Positions 36,391-44,698 of a DNA stretch of 64,000 nucleotides are shown piece by piece. How positions within the stretch are numbered: position 1 is the stretch's first letter; the number at the start of each line of letters is the position of its first letter. Where the stretch lies: positions 62,001 through 126,000 of the forward strand of contig JAEPNN010000010.1 of NCBI GenBank assembly GCA_017643385.1, read 5' to 3'. The translations under genes were made by a program, and so were the position numbers. Below the pieces are notes generated by a model, which searched no databases, had not been told where the DNA came from, and saw nothing but the letters and a program-made list of their open reading frames with translations. Origin of the DNA: Dinoroseobacter sp. (GTDB lineage Bacteria; Pseudomonadota; Alphaproteobacteria; Rhodobacterales; Rhodobacteraceae).

Positions 36391-36706
36391 TTGCTTTGCT
36401 GTCTCCTTGTCACCTGGAACGAAGCCTGTGCCGAAAATGAAGCCATCGCAATCCTGATCCGTTGCTGAGACTGCAGATTGGACCACAAAGTCGAGGAAGG
36501 CGCTTAGGCAGAGACCCAAAGAAGATCGCAAATATCTTCGGGGGAAAGCAAACTACACGATAGATGGCTTGAGTGGGCAGATCATGCCATACGAAGGCAC
36601 TTAGCCGCCCTCCAATGTCTCTTGCCTGAACCTGGCAGAGGCCAAACAATGGTCGCAAAGACTGTTATGGCTGCAAATGGCAGTCTGATGAACGACGGAG
36701 CCCGAT
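36391..36706. promoter_or_regulatory. divergent promoter region, ureohydrolase / DUF1989
   Basis: A 316-base gap between divergent genes. A minus-strand frame extends the ureohydrolase back to 36531, but the added residues do not match the family and the region more likely holds the two promoters. No guanidine riboswitch-like fold was recognised by eye and no clear operator stood out. Confidence 0.4.
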
Positions 36707-37573
36707 TTGAAACGGAACCAGCCGCAGCATGCTGCACCCAGCTCAGCCGACCGGATGCGTAATATTGAGCCGGTCATTTGCTACCCGGTCGAAGGTCTGC
36801 CGCAGCCTGATATATCCGGGTTGCAGGAAATCAGGCGGACAGCCACACAAAGTGACCAGATCACGGTTCCGCCTCGGGACGCTGCCTGCATCGTCGTTCC
36901 AGCGGGCGCGTTCTTTCGCATCACCTCGGTAGAGGGACCGCAGGTGGGGGACCTGAATTTATGGAGCGCCGATGATCTGAATGAGCGGTTCTATTCTGGT
37001 AAGACACGCGCTCTTCACGGCACGCACCTCTCAACGGGTGACCGGATGTGGTCAAGTTTTCCAATGATGCGACCGATGGCGACCATCGTAGACGATAGCC
37101 TTGACTGGTACGGGTTCGACCAGTTTGGCGGATCTGTTCATGATGTCATCGGTACGCGCTGCGATCCATATACCGGTCGGTTGCTCTCTGGGGATGATTA
37201 CCATCATTGCTGTCATTCCAATTTGACCCGCGCGCTCGCCGCCCATTCCAAGTTGCCGCTGCACGAGGCTGAAGCCTATGTGCATGATGTCTTGAATGTT
37301 TTCATGTGCACAGGTTTTACGCGCGATACCGGACAATATTTTATGAAGGCCAGTCCAGTTCGGCCAGGCGATTATCTTGAGTTTTACGCTGAAATTGACC
37401 TTTTGGTCGGACTGTCTGCCTGTCCGGGGGGGGATTGTTCAAGTGAGCATTCGTCCGATACAGCCGATTGCCATCCGCTCGAGATTTCGGTTTGGATCCC
37501 GGACGGTTCTACGCGAACCAAACATGAAATGCCGCAATTGAACGCCTACGACCGCAGTCACGGCGTAGGGTGA
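36707..37573 (+). CDS. DUF1989 (urea carboxylase-associated family) protein
   Basis: A 288-residue DUF1989 protein: IVVPAGAFFRITSVEGPQVGDLNLW, KTRALHGTHLSTGDRMWSSFPMMRPM, HDVIGTRCDPYT, HHCCHSNL and the C-terminal ACPGGDCSSE are all typical, including the cysteines and histidines that bind zinc. In guanidine-degrading bacteria two DUF1989 proteins form carboxyguanidine deiminase (CgdAB) beside urea carboxylase (family knowledge); here a single copy stands beside a ureohydrolase. The start is TTG at 36707 after GGAG, or possibly the ATG at 36755. It overlaps the next gene by four bases. Its reaction here is unknown, probably deamination or ureido/guanidino chemistry. Confidence 0.85.
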   Translation: MKRNQPQHAAPSSADRMRNIEPVICYPVEGLPQPDISGLQEIRRTATQSDQITVPPRDAACIVVPAGAFFRITSVEGPQVGDLNLWSADDLNERFYSGKTRALHGTHLSTGDRMWSSFPMMRPMATIVDDSLDWYGFDQFGGSVHDVIGTRCDPYTGRLLSGDDYHHCCHSNLTRALAAHSKLPLHEAEAYVHDVLNVFMCTGFTRDTGQYFMKASPVRPGDYLEFYAEIDLLVGLSACPGGDCSSEHSSDTADCHPLEISVWIPDGSTRTKHEMPQLNAYDRSHGVG

Positions 37574-38664
37574 CGCAAAGCATGGGGGGATCGTGTGACC
37601 GGTTCACACAGACAAATGTGATGCACCTAGTCGCTAACAATCATCGAGGCCAATCCAAGCTCGCAGCCAACGCGCCTTATCCCTCAGTGGATGCAGGTCG
37701 GGTCGCAACTTTGCTTAAACAATGTCCGAAAGCCGCGCCGACGCCCTTGGTTGATGCCTCTGAGCTAACTGATTCCAGCACCCTCTGGGTGAAAGACGAG
37801 CGGCCGCGCATGGGTCTTGGATCGTTCAAGGCTCTGGGTGCGGCATATGTGATTGCCCGACAAGCGGCCGAGGCCAGCTCGGATCCGGATGCAACGACCT
37901 TAAATGGACGGACCTATGTAACGGCAAGTGCAGGAAATCATGGACTAAGCTTGGCTGCGGGGGCCCGGGTGTTTGGTGCCAAGGCAGTTGTTTATATCGC
38001 TGAGACAGTACCTGAGAGCTTTGCAACGCGTTTGCGTGGGATCGGGGCGGATGCAGTACGCGCCGGGTCAGACTACGCGGCTTCAATGCAGGCCGCTCAG
38101 GACGCTGCGGCAAAGAATGGTTGGACTCTTCTATCAGACAGCTCCTGGGCTGAATACACGGATCTTCCCTACATCCTGATGGAGGGGTACTTGCAGATGG
38201 CTGCTGAGGCTGTTGAACAATGCCCAGAGGTACCAACACATATCTTTTCGCAGGCTGGCGTCGGTGGACTGGCGGGCGCGGTTGCCGCATATGCGCGCAA
38301 GGCTTGGGGGGACGCGCCACAGATCATCGTCGTTGAGCCCGAGGCCGCGCCTGCATTACAGGCGAGTATTGTTGCTGGCAAATGCGTGTTTGCTGACGGG
38401 CCTGACAGTATTATGGGGCGGCTTGATTGTAAGGAGCCTTCGCTGATTGCGCTCAATGGTCTGGCGCGGGACGCGGATCAATTTCTGACGTTAAGTGACT
38501 GGGAAGTAACAGATTTATTACCCGCCATGGCGAAGGCCGGACTGGAAACAACCGCCTCAGGCGGAGCCGGTATAGCGGCCGCGTTGAGTACAGATGTGCG
38601 TGAAGCGTTGGGGATTGGAAACGCTGCAAAGGTGCTGTGCTTCCTTTCGGAGGTCTCGGATTGA
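37570..38664 (+). CDS. diaminopropionate ammonia-lyase-like PLP enzyme
   Basis: A 364-residue fold-type II PLP enzyme. GLGSFKALGAAY carries the PLP Lys87, TASAGNHGLSLAAGARVFGA is the Asn/Gly loop, QAGVGGLAGAVAAYAR is the phosphate-binding glycine loop, and DSIMGRLDCKEPS matches the diaminopropionate ammonia-lyase family better than serine/threonine dehydratases. The reaction would be ammonia elimination from a 2,3-diamino or beta-substituted amino acid. The gene starts with GTG overlapping the DUF1989 stop; an ATG at 37621 is an alternative. EutB of ectoine degradation is a relative, so a hydroxyectoine-type substrate is an alternative. Confidence 0.8.
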   Translation: MTQSMGGSCDRFTQTNVMHLVANNHRGQSKLAANAPYPSVDAGRVATLLKQCPKAAPTPLVDASELTDSSTLWVKDERPRMGLGSFKALGAAYVIARQAAEASSDPDATTLNGRTYVTASAGNHGLSLAAGARVFGAKAVVYIAETVPESFATRLRGIGADAVRAGSDYAASMQAAQDAAAKNGWTLLSDSSWAEYTDLPYILMEGYLQMAAEAVEQCPEVPTHIFSQAGVGGLAGAVAAYARKAWGDAPQIIVVEPEAAPALQASIVAGKCVFADGPDSIMGRLDCKEPSLIALNGLARDADQFLTLSDWEVTDLLPAMAKAGLETTASGGAGIAAALSTDVREALGIGNAAKVLCFLSEVSD

Positions 38665-39785
38665 GAGGTTTCGAAGTCTCTGAGTTTGCTAACCGGACGG
38701 CGCGCGCGCAAGCGCTTATGGCTAAACACGATCTGGCTGCGTTACTGCTGACCACGGAGCCTGAGCTGCGGTATTTTACGGGCTATCTTACCCGGTTTTG
38801 GGAAAGTCCAACCCGACCGTGGTTTCTGATTGTACCTTCCACTGGCAAGCCTGTCGCCGTCATCCCCTCAATTGGGGCAGACCTTATGGGGCAGACTTGG
38901 ATTGAAGATATCCGGACCTGGTCTTCGCCAGATCTTGAAGATGACGGCGTTGGCCTTTTAATCGAAACGCTGAATGAGGTTGCAAAAGGCGGGCGCGTTG
39001 GCTTGCCTGATGGACATGAAACGCATGTCCGCATGCCGAAAGCTGACCTTGACCGGGTTGCAAACGGGGCTTCTCTGACCTCGGACGCAAGTATTCTGCG
39101 GCGCTTGCGCATGGTGAAATCACCAGCTGAGATCGACAAAGTTGCCATGGCTTGCCAGATCGCGGGTCGCGCGTTTGCGCGCGTGCCAGAGATTGCCCGG
39201 GAAGGGGTGCCACTGGAACATGTGTTTCGCAATTTCCAGATGCTTTGTCTCGAAGAAGGTGCCGATTGGGTGCCTTATTTGGCCGGTGGAGCAGGACCGT
39301 CTGGTTATCGAGATGTGATTTCACCAGCCACACCCGCCCCTTTGGCGAAGGGCGATGTGCTGATGCTGGACACCGGCCTCGTTTTCGATGGCTACTTTTG
39401 CGATTTTGACCGGAACTGGTCGGTCGGGGCGCCTGATGCAAGGGTGCAAGATGCTTATCGTTGCCTGATTGACGCAACACAGGCAGGTGCAGAAGTGGCG
39501 CGGCCGGGGGCTACGGCGGCAGATGTTTTTCACGCCATGAACAGTAAGCTGGGTGAGGGGACTGATGCGGGGCGTCTTGGACATGGACTGGGGATGTCTC
39601 TGACCGAATGGCCTTCCCTCATTTCAAAGGATCAAACAGTGCTGGAACAAGGGATGATCTTGACGCTTGAGCCGGGCATTTCAATCGAGGATCAGATCAT
39701 AGTGCATGAAGAGGATATTTTGATCACCGACGGTGCACCAGTGTTCCTCAGCCCCAAGGCAGGGACGGAGATCCCGCTTATATGA
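38661..39785 (+). CDS. M24 family metallohydrolase (Xaa-Pro dipeptidase/ectoine hydrolase type)
   Basis: A 374-residue pita-bread-fold enzyme. I start it at TTG 38661, which overlaps the previous stop (TTGA) and follows GGAGG at seven bases; the longer frame begins within the upstream gene. All five metal ligands are recognisable: Asp in MLDTGLVFDGYFCDFD (two), His in LGHGLGM, Glu in TLEPGIS and Glu in IVHEEDILI. It is therefore a true metallohydrolase, unlike the creatinase 7 kb downstream. Dipeptidase or ectoine-hydrolase (EutD/DoeA-like) activity would fit. It is the fourth gene of a co-translated run (DUF1989, ammonia-lyase, M24, EutA-like). Confidence 0.83.
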   Translation: MRGFEVSEFANRTARAQALMAKHDLAALLLTTEPELRYFTGYLTRFWESPTRPWFLIVPSTGKPVAVIPSIGADLMGQTWIEDIRTWSSPDLEDDGVGLLIETLNEVAKGGRVGLPDGHETHVRMPKADLDRVANGASLTSDASILRRLRMVKSPAEIDKVAMACQIAGRAFARVPEIAREGVPLEHVFRNFQMLCLEEGADWVPYLAGGAGPSGYRDVISPATPAPLAKGDVLMLDTGLVFDGYFCDFDRNWSVGAPDARVQDAYRCLIDATQAGAEVARPGATAADVFHAMNSKLGEGTDAGRLGHGLGMSLTEWPSLISKDQTVLEQGMILTLEPGISIEDQIIVHEEDILITDGAPVFLSPKAGTEIPLI

Positions 39786-40489
39786 ATAATATGCCCTACA
39801 GCCTTGTTTCGGAAGACGCCATGCCGACCCCACTGGGTCTGATTGTGCTACGCGCCGATGAAACGCTTGAACCTGAATTGCACAAGGCGTTCGCGAGGGA
39901 TCCGGTCGCACTCTATGTCAGTCGGATACCAAGCGCCTCGACTGTGACGCCAGACACGCTGCGCGCGATGGAAGCAGATATTGTTGCAAGTGCGGATCTT
40001 CTGCCCAAGTCTCTTGACTACGCTGTCGTTGGTTATGGCTGTACCTCTGCCAGTGCGATTATCGGATCGGAGGCTGTGGCCATGCGCGTGAAGTCAGCCT
40101 GTAACGCCAAGGAGGTCACCAACCCGCTGCGTGCTGCCATCTCTTACGCCAAGCACCATGGACTTTCAAAGCTGGCACTTCTTTCGCCGTATGTGGATGC
40201 GGTTAACGTTCCGCTGCGAGCGGCGTTTTCGAAAGCAGGCCTCTCCACAGACGTATTTGGCACTTTTGGGGAGGCCGAGGAGGCAAAGGTCGCCCGGATC
40301 GATGAAGCTTCGATCTTGGATGCTGCTGTGAACCTTGGCCGTAATGCGGATGCCGATGGGCTTTTCCTAAGTTGCACCAATCTAAAAACGCTCAACGTGC
40401 TTCCGAAAATCCAAGAACGACTTGGTAAGCCGGTATTTTCCAGCAATTCAGCGCTTACGTGGCATATGAAAAACTGTGCAAACATATGA
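39782..40489 (+). CDS. maleate isomerase / arylmalonate decarboxylase-like (EutA-like) protein
   Basis: A 235-residue Asp/Glu racemase-superfamily protein. The cysteine regions VVGYGCTSASAIIG and FLSCTNLKTLNVL give the two catalytic Cys of maleate isomerase and EutA-type enzymes, and KLALLSPYVDAVNVPLRAAF is also conserved in the family. It overlaps the M24 gene by four bases and ends the operon. In ectoine degradation EutA accompanies EutB and EutD; the three-gene resemblance here (PLP lyase, M24, EutA-like) is notable, though no EutC or EutE is present. Confidence 0.78.
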   Translation: MNNMPYSLVSEDAMPTPLGLIVLRADETLEPELHKAFARDPVALYVSRIPSASTVTPDTLRAMEADIVASADLLPKSLDYAVVGYGCTSASAIIGSEAVAMRVKSACNAKEVTNPLRAAISYAKHHGLSKLALLSPYVDAVNVPLRAAFSKAGLSTDVFGTFGEAEEAKVARIDEASILDAAVNLGRNADADGLFLSCTNLKTLNVLPKIQERLGKPVFSSNSALTWHMKNCANI

Positions 40490-40560
40490 AAAATCAATCA
40501 GTTGATCAAATTATTGCATTCAAGGTTGCGCATGTAGCCTGTGGATGCTGTGATCAAAGA

Positions 40561-40580
40561 TGTCCTATACCTATAGGACA
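40561..40580. promoter_or_regulatory. perfect 9-bp-arm palindrome upstream of ABC importer operon
   Basis: TGTCCTATA, two bases (CC), TATAGGACA: a 20-base palindrome with perfect nine-base arms, 26 bases before the GTG start at 40607. It has the size and symmetry of a dimeric repressor or activator site and would overlap or follow the promoter. No regulator gene is adjacent; the GntR, GlxA or LysR regulators in the window are candidates only by proximity. Confidence 0.7.
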
Positions 40581-40606
40581 CGGAAAGGCTCAAAGGGGAG
40601 AAGTCG

Positions 40607-41710
40607 GTGCTCGACTCGACAGATGACCAATCATTCGTGAAATTTGATCGCGTTCAAAAGTCTTATGACGGCGAAAATCTGGTCGTGAAGGACCTGAATC
40701 TTTCGATGCCGCAGGGAGAATTCCTGACGATGTTGGGCCCGTCGGGTTCAGGTAAAACCACCTGCCTTATGATGCTGGCTGGTTTTGAGACTGCAACGCA
40801 TGGCGAGATCCTTTTGGACGGCAAGCCCATCAATAACATTCCACCCCATAAGCGCGGCATTGGAATGGTTTTTCAGAATTATGCCCTGTTCCCTCATATG
40901 ACTGTGGCAGAAAACCTCGCCTTTCCCCTTGAGGTTCGCAAGCTGGACAAAGCCACTCGCGAAGAAAAGGTGAAACGGGCCTTGGACATGGTTCAGATGG
41001 GTGCGTTTGGGGGGCGGCGCCCGGCGCAACTGTCAGGCGGGCAGCAACAACGCATCGCGCTGGCCCGTGCGCTTGTGTTCGAACCCGAATTGGTTCTGAT
41101 GGATGAACCCCTGGGGGCGCTCGACAAGCAGCTTCGCGAGCATATGCAATTCGAAATCACTCGTCTGGCGCATAACTTGGGGATCACCACCGTGTATGTG
41201 ACCCATGACCAGACTGAAGCCCTGACAATGTCAGATCGCGTTGCTGTTTTTGAAGACGGCCGGATCCAGCAGCTTGCGCCACCTGATACGCTTTATGAAG
41301 AACCCGAGAACAGCTTTGTGGCGCAATTCATTGGTGAAAATAATACACTCGAAGGTGTGGTTACAGACATCAAAGGTCCCGATCTTTGTGAGGTCAAACT
41401 GGACGGGGGCGAGATTATTGACGCCAAACCGGTGAACGTCTCAAAAGTGGGAGATCGCACGCGCGTCTCGATCCGACCTGAACGGGTCGAAATGAACCCT
41501 GAACGCCTGCAAGAAGGGGCGCATACCCTCAAGGCAGAGGTTCTGGAGTTTGTCTATATGGGCGATATTTTTCGTACCCGCTTGCGCGTCGCTGGAAATG
41601 AAGAATTTGTGGTAAAAACGCGTAACGCGCCTGACCAGGTGCGCTTGGCGCCGGGCACGCATGTCGACATAGGCTGGCTGCCTCAGGATTGTCGCGCGTT
41701 AGATGCATGA
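40607..41710 (+). CDS. ABC transporter ATP-binding protein (PotA-type)
   Basis: A 367-residue ATPase starting with GTG after GGGGAGAA. Walker A is GPSGSGKTT at 44-52, the signature is [15 protein letters not shown], Walker B is LVLMDEPLGALD and the H-loop is THDQTEA. The C-terminal TOBE domain (about 290-360) includes VSIRPERVEM and VYMGDIFRTRL. It is the first gene of a four-gene importer: ATPase, binding protein, two enlarged permeases; a creatinase follows. The operon is preceded by a perfect palindrome. The imported substrate is probably creatine or another small cationic/zwitterionic nitrogen compound (context inference). Confidence 0.88.
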   Translation: MLDSTDDQSFVKFDRVQKSYDGENLVVKDLNLSMPQGEFLTMLGPSGSGKTTCLMMLAGFETATHGEILLDGKPINNIPPHKRGIGMVFQNYALFPHMTVAENLAFPLEVRKLDKATREEKVKRALDMVQMGAFGGRRPAQLSGGQQQRIALARALVFEPELVLMDEPLGALDKQLREHMQFEITRLAHNLGITTVYVTHDQTEALTMSDRVAVFEDGRIQQLAPPDTLYEEPENSFVAQFIGENNTLEGVVTDIKGPDLCEVKLDGGEIIDAKPVNVSKVGDRTRVSIRPERVEMNPERLQEGAHTLKAEVLEFVYMGDIFRTRLRVAGNEEFVVKTRNAPDQVRLAPGTHVDIGWLPQDCRALDA

Positions 41711-41760
41711 TTGGAATTCTTGCAGGCGCGTTGACACGTGCTTGTGAGTTTCGGGGAAAA

Positions 41761-41788
41761 CTCGTGACCCGACAAAAACAATCACGAG
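41761..41788 (+). promoter_or_regulatory. stem-loop before the binding-protein gene
   Basis: CTCGTGA at 41761-41767 and TCACGAG at 41782-41788 are perfect seven-base arms with a 14-base A-rich loop, 20 bases before the ATG at 41808. It lies in the 97-base gap after the ATPase gene. A 5' stabilising hairpin for the abundant binding-protein message, or an operator, would fit. Confidence 0.5.
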
Positions 41789-41807
41789 ATGATACATGGG
41801 AGTTATC

Positions 41808-42923
41808 ATGAACAAGATTAAAATCGTATCGACGGTTTCGGCTTTGAGCCTGGTGGCCGGCATGGCGCATGCCGACGGTCACATGGCAAGTGACATGACG
41901 CTGGTCAGCTGGGGCGGAGCCTATCAGCAAAGCCAAATCAACGCCTACACTGACCCTTACACCGCCATGAACGAAGGCGTGAGCGTCACCTGGGACGAAA
42001 GCTCGGCCGAGGCCGTTGCTAAGCTTCGTGCGATGAACGAAGCGGGCAACATCACTTGGGATGTTGTTGACGTGGTTGCTGCAGACGCATTGCGCCTGTG
42101 CGACGAAGGCCTGGCCATGGAGATTGACGCGGACGAGCAACTCGCTGCAGCTCCTGATGGTACATCCGCAGAAGATGACTTCGGTGACCTGCTGGTTGGC
42201 GACTGCTTCATCCCGCAGATCGTCTACTCGACAACCTTCGGATATCGCACCGACATGGTTCCAGACGGTGTAGCCGCGCCATCTAACATCTGTGACGTAT
42301 TCGACCTGGAAACCTATCCAGGCATGCGTGCACTCGAAAAGCGTCCGATCAACAACGTTGAATGGGCACTGCTTTGCGACGGTGTTGCCAAGGATGACGT
42401 TTATGACGTTCTGGAGACCGAAGAAGGTCAGGAACGTGCACTCGCCAAGCTCGACACCATCAAGGACAGCGTGATCTGGTGGTCCGCAGGCGCCGATACG
42501 CCACAGCTTCTGGCTGACGGTGAGATCTTCATGGGATCAACCTATAATGGCCGTCTGTTCGCTGCGATCGAAGAGCAGGGACAGCCTATCGGCATGATGT
42601 GGGACGCACAGGTGTTTGACCTGGACGGCTGGATCATTCCAGAGGGTCTGTCTGACGAGCGCAAGGCACGTGCGCTGGACTTCGTCTATTTCGCGACCGA
42701 CACACAGCGTCTCGCGGATCAGGCCAAGTACATTTCGTACGGTCCTGCACGTTTGTCTTCCGCACCACTTGTTGGCAAGCACGCATCGCTGGGGATCGAC
42801 ATGGCGCCACATATGCCAACCGATCCAAACAATGCAGCGAACACGTTCCTGTATAACTACGAGTTCTGGGCAGACTACCGCGACGACATCGACGCGAAGT
42901 TCCAGGCGTGGTTGGCTCAATAA
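41808..42923 (+). CDS. ABC transporter substrate-binding protein (PotD-type)
   Basis: A 371-residue periplasmic binding protein. I start it at the ATG at 41808, which follows GGGAG at five bases and leads straight into a Sec signal peptide (MNKIKIVSTVSALSLVAGMAHA). The mature part begins MTLVSWGGAYQQSQINAY and contains VIWWSAGADTPQLLADGEIFMGSTYNGR, the usual ligand-pocket region of putrescine/spermidine-type proteins; WDVVDVVAADALRLCDEG is also typical. The codon choice is unusually GC-rich and uniform, as for a highly expressed gene. A hairpin follows its stop. Confidence 0.88.
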   Translation: MNKIKIVSTVSALSLVAGMAHADGHMASDMTLVSWGGAYQQSQINAYTDPYTAMNEGVSVTWDESSAEAVAKLRAMNEAGNITWDVVDVVAADALRLCDEGLAMEIDADEQLAAAPDGTSAEDDFGDLLVGDCFIPQIVYSTTFGYRTDMVPDGVAAPSNICDVFDLETYPGMRALEKRPINNVEWALLCDGVAKDDVYDVLETEEGQERALAKLDTIKDSVIWWSAGADTPQLLADGEIFMGSTYNGRLFAAIEEQGQPIGMMWDAQVFDLDGWIIPEGLSDERKARALDFVYFATDTQRLADQAKYISYGPARLSSAPLVGKHASLGIDMAPHMPTDPNNAANTFLYNYEFWADYRDDIDAKFQAWLAQ

Positions 42924-42937
42924 GCTGAACCTTTCGG

Positions 42938-42957
42938 GAAGGGCCTCTTGGCCCTTC
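42938..42957 (+). terminator. intercistronic stem-loop after the binding-protein gene
   Basis: GAAGGGCC, loop TCTT, GGCCCTTC: a perfect eight-base-pair stem followed by a short pyrimidine run, 15 bases after the stop. It probably acts as a partial terminator or stabiliser so that permeases are made in smaller amounts. The other Pot-type operon in the window has an equivalent hairpin at the same place. Confidence 0.65.
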
Positions 42958-43027
42958 TCATCCCAATGTTAAAGGTGAACCGGCATCCACAAGCCGGACA
43001 TGATAAGTAGAATTCCACGGGGTCCAC

Positions 43028-44695
43028 ATGAGTGACACGACATCTTCCGGTCCTATGCTCGCTGCTGACGGCACGCCGTTGAAAACAAGCCTCGCACGGG
43101 CATTGAGACGCCAAAAGCTTCGAGCGCTTGCGCTGATCGCGCCGCTGCTTCTGTTTGTCGTGATCACCTTCATCATTCCGATCGCGTCGATGTTGTTGCG
43201 ATCCGTGGAAAACCAGATCGTTTCGAACACCATTCCGGAAGCAACGGCGGCGTTGGAATCCTGGGATTCAAATTCAGACACCGCACCAGACGAAGCGGTG
43301 TTTCAAAACTTGTTTTTTGATTTGTATCGGGCTGCGGAAGCCAAAGAGCACACAAAGCTTGGCACGCGTTTGAATTACGAACAAACTGGAACCTCCTCGC
43401 TCTTCCGAACCTCTGGGCGTAAACTGGATAAAGTGGGTGAAGAATGGCAGGATCCGATCGAGGACATCGCGCCCGCGCTGAAAGATGGCGAAACGTGGTA
43501 TGCGATAATGTCCGGCACAGGCGGAGAGGCGGTGCTCGAAGCCCGGCGCACACTGTGGAACCAGATGGTCCCTGGACAGTTTGAGGGCGATGTCGGGCTG
43601 ACATTGTCGGGCGAAATTGCAGCGATGCTGCCCCTGACGACAGCCGCCTATGCGGATTGGGCCATTTTCGAAGCTTTGGAAGAAGAGCGCAACGTGTCCA
43701 AGCGCGACCCTTGGGAGGCAGTCTATGCTGCGCTGGGCCTCGATATGCGCGACGCTGATGTCGTGGCGGCCGTCAACGCCTATGACGGGCCGCATGCCGC
43801 TGACTTGCAGCTTATTGCTGCAAATCTGGACCAACTCCCAGATCTGACCCTTCGCGAGGCGTTCGCGGATCTCGACGAAGATTGGCTGGATCCCGAGGTC
43901 TGGCAAACGATTAAGATCTATAGCCCTAATTACACATCTGGCTACTTCCTGAATGCTGTTGATATGGAAAAAGGGCCTGACGGCGCACAGGTTCGCCCCG
44001 AGAACCAGCAGATCTATAACAAGCTGTTCATCCGGACGTTGTGGATGTCGCTCGTTATCACAGGCAGCTGTATCATCTTGGGGTACCCGGTGGCCTGGCT
44101 TTTGGCCAACTTACCTATGCGAACTGCAAACGTATTGATGATCCTCGTGCTGTTGCCGTTTTGGACATCGCTTCTTGTACGGACCTCTGCGTGGAAAGTG
44201 TTGCTGCAACAGCAAGGGGTGATCAACGACATTCTTGTCTGGCTGGGCTTTGTCGACGACGCCAATCGATTAATTCTTATGAACAATGCAACGGGGACTG
44301 TGATTGCGATGACGCATATCCTGCTGCCGTTCATGATCCTGCCGCTTTATTCTGTCATGAAGACCATTCCGCCGAGTTATCTGCGTGCCGCCAAAAGCCT
44401 GGGAGCGACAAACTGGACCGCGTTCTGGCGTGTGTATTTTCCACAATCGGTGCCGGGAATTGGAGCGGGCTCGATCCTCGTGTTCATTCTGGCGATTGGC
44501 TACTACATCACGCCTGAAATCGTTGGGGGTACAGATGGCGTCTTTATCTCGAACCGAATTGCGTACCATATCTCAAGCTCCCTGAACTGGGGCTTGGCAG
44601 CGGCGCTTGGCTCGATCCTTCTCGCGGTGGTTCTGTTGCTGTACTGGCTCTACGATCGGATCGTGGGCATCGACAATGTGAAACTGGGGGGCTGA
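43028..44695 (+). CDS. ABC transporter permease (PotB-type) with ~270-residue insertion
   Basis: A 555-residue permease, about twice the usual size. The first helix is at 33-58, but the rest of the canonical permease starts only near residue 330 (NKLFIRTLWMSLVITGSCIILGYPVAWLL). The EAA loop is YLRAAKSLGATNWTAFWRVYFPQ. Residues about 60-330 form a hydrophilic, acidic, largely helical extracytoplasmic insertion (for example EEERNVSKRDPWEAVYAALGLD) with no motif I know. It could contact the binding protein or form a lid on the channel. The frame is continuous and codon use is uniform, so this is not a sequencing artefact of two genes. Confidence 0.83.
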   Translation: MSDTTSSGPMLAADGTPLKTSLARALRRQKLRALALIAPLLLFVVITFIIPIASMLLRSVENQIVSNTIPEATAALESWDSNSDTAPDEAVFQNLFFDLYRAAEAKEHTKLGTRLNYEQTGTSSLFRTSGRKLDKVGEEWQDPIEDIAPALKDGETWYAIMSGTGGEAVLEARRTLWNQMVPGQFEGDVGLTLSGEIAAMLPLTTAAYADWAIFEALEEERNVSKRDPWEAVYAALGLDMRDADVVAAVNAYDGPHAADLQLIAANLDQLPDLTLREAFADLDEDWLDPEVWQTIKIYSPNYTSGYFLNAVDMEKGPDGAQVRPENQQIYNKLFIRTLWMSLVITGSCIILGYPVAWLLANLPMRTANVLMILVLLPFWTSLLVRTSAWKVLLQQQGVINDILVWLGFVDDANRLILMNNATGTVIAMTHILLPFMILPLYSVMKTIPPSYLRAAKSLGATNWTAFWRVYFPQSVPGIGAGSILVFILAIGYYITPEIVGGTDGVFISNRIAYHISSSLNWGLAAALGSILLAVVLLLYWLYDRIVGIDNVKLGG

Positions 44696-44698
44696 TCC

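Noticed and set aside
36391-36706. Possible guanidine riboswitch before the ureohydrolase/DUF1989 pair
   Set aside because: The context invites it, but I could not find the conserved ACGR-type or hairpin motifs of guanidine riboswitches by eye.
41529-42140. 203-residue minus-strand frame
   Set aside because: Opposite the ATPase end and binding-protein start; composition typical of a shadow of GC-rich codons.
43274-43906. 210-residue minus-strand frame over the permease insertion
   Set aside because: Considered because the insertion is unusual, but the plus-strand frame is continuous with flanking permease helices and the antisense product resembles nothing.
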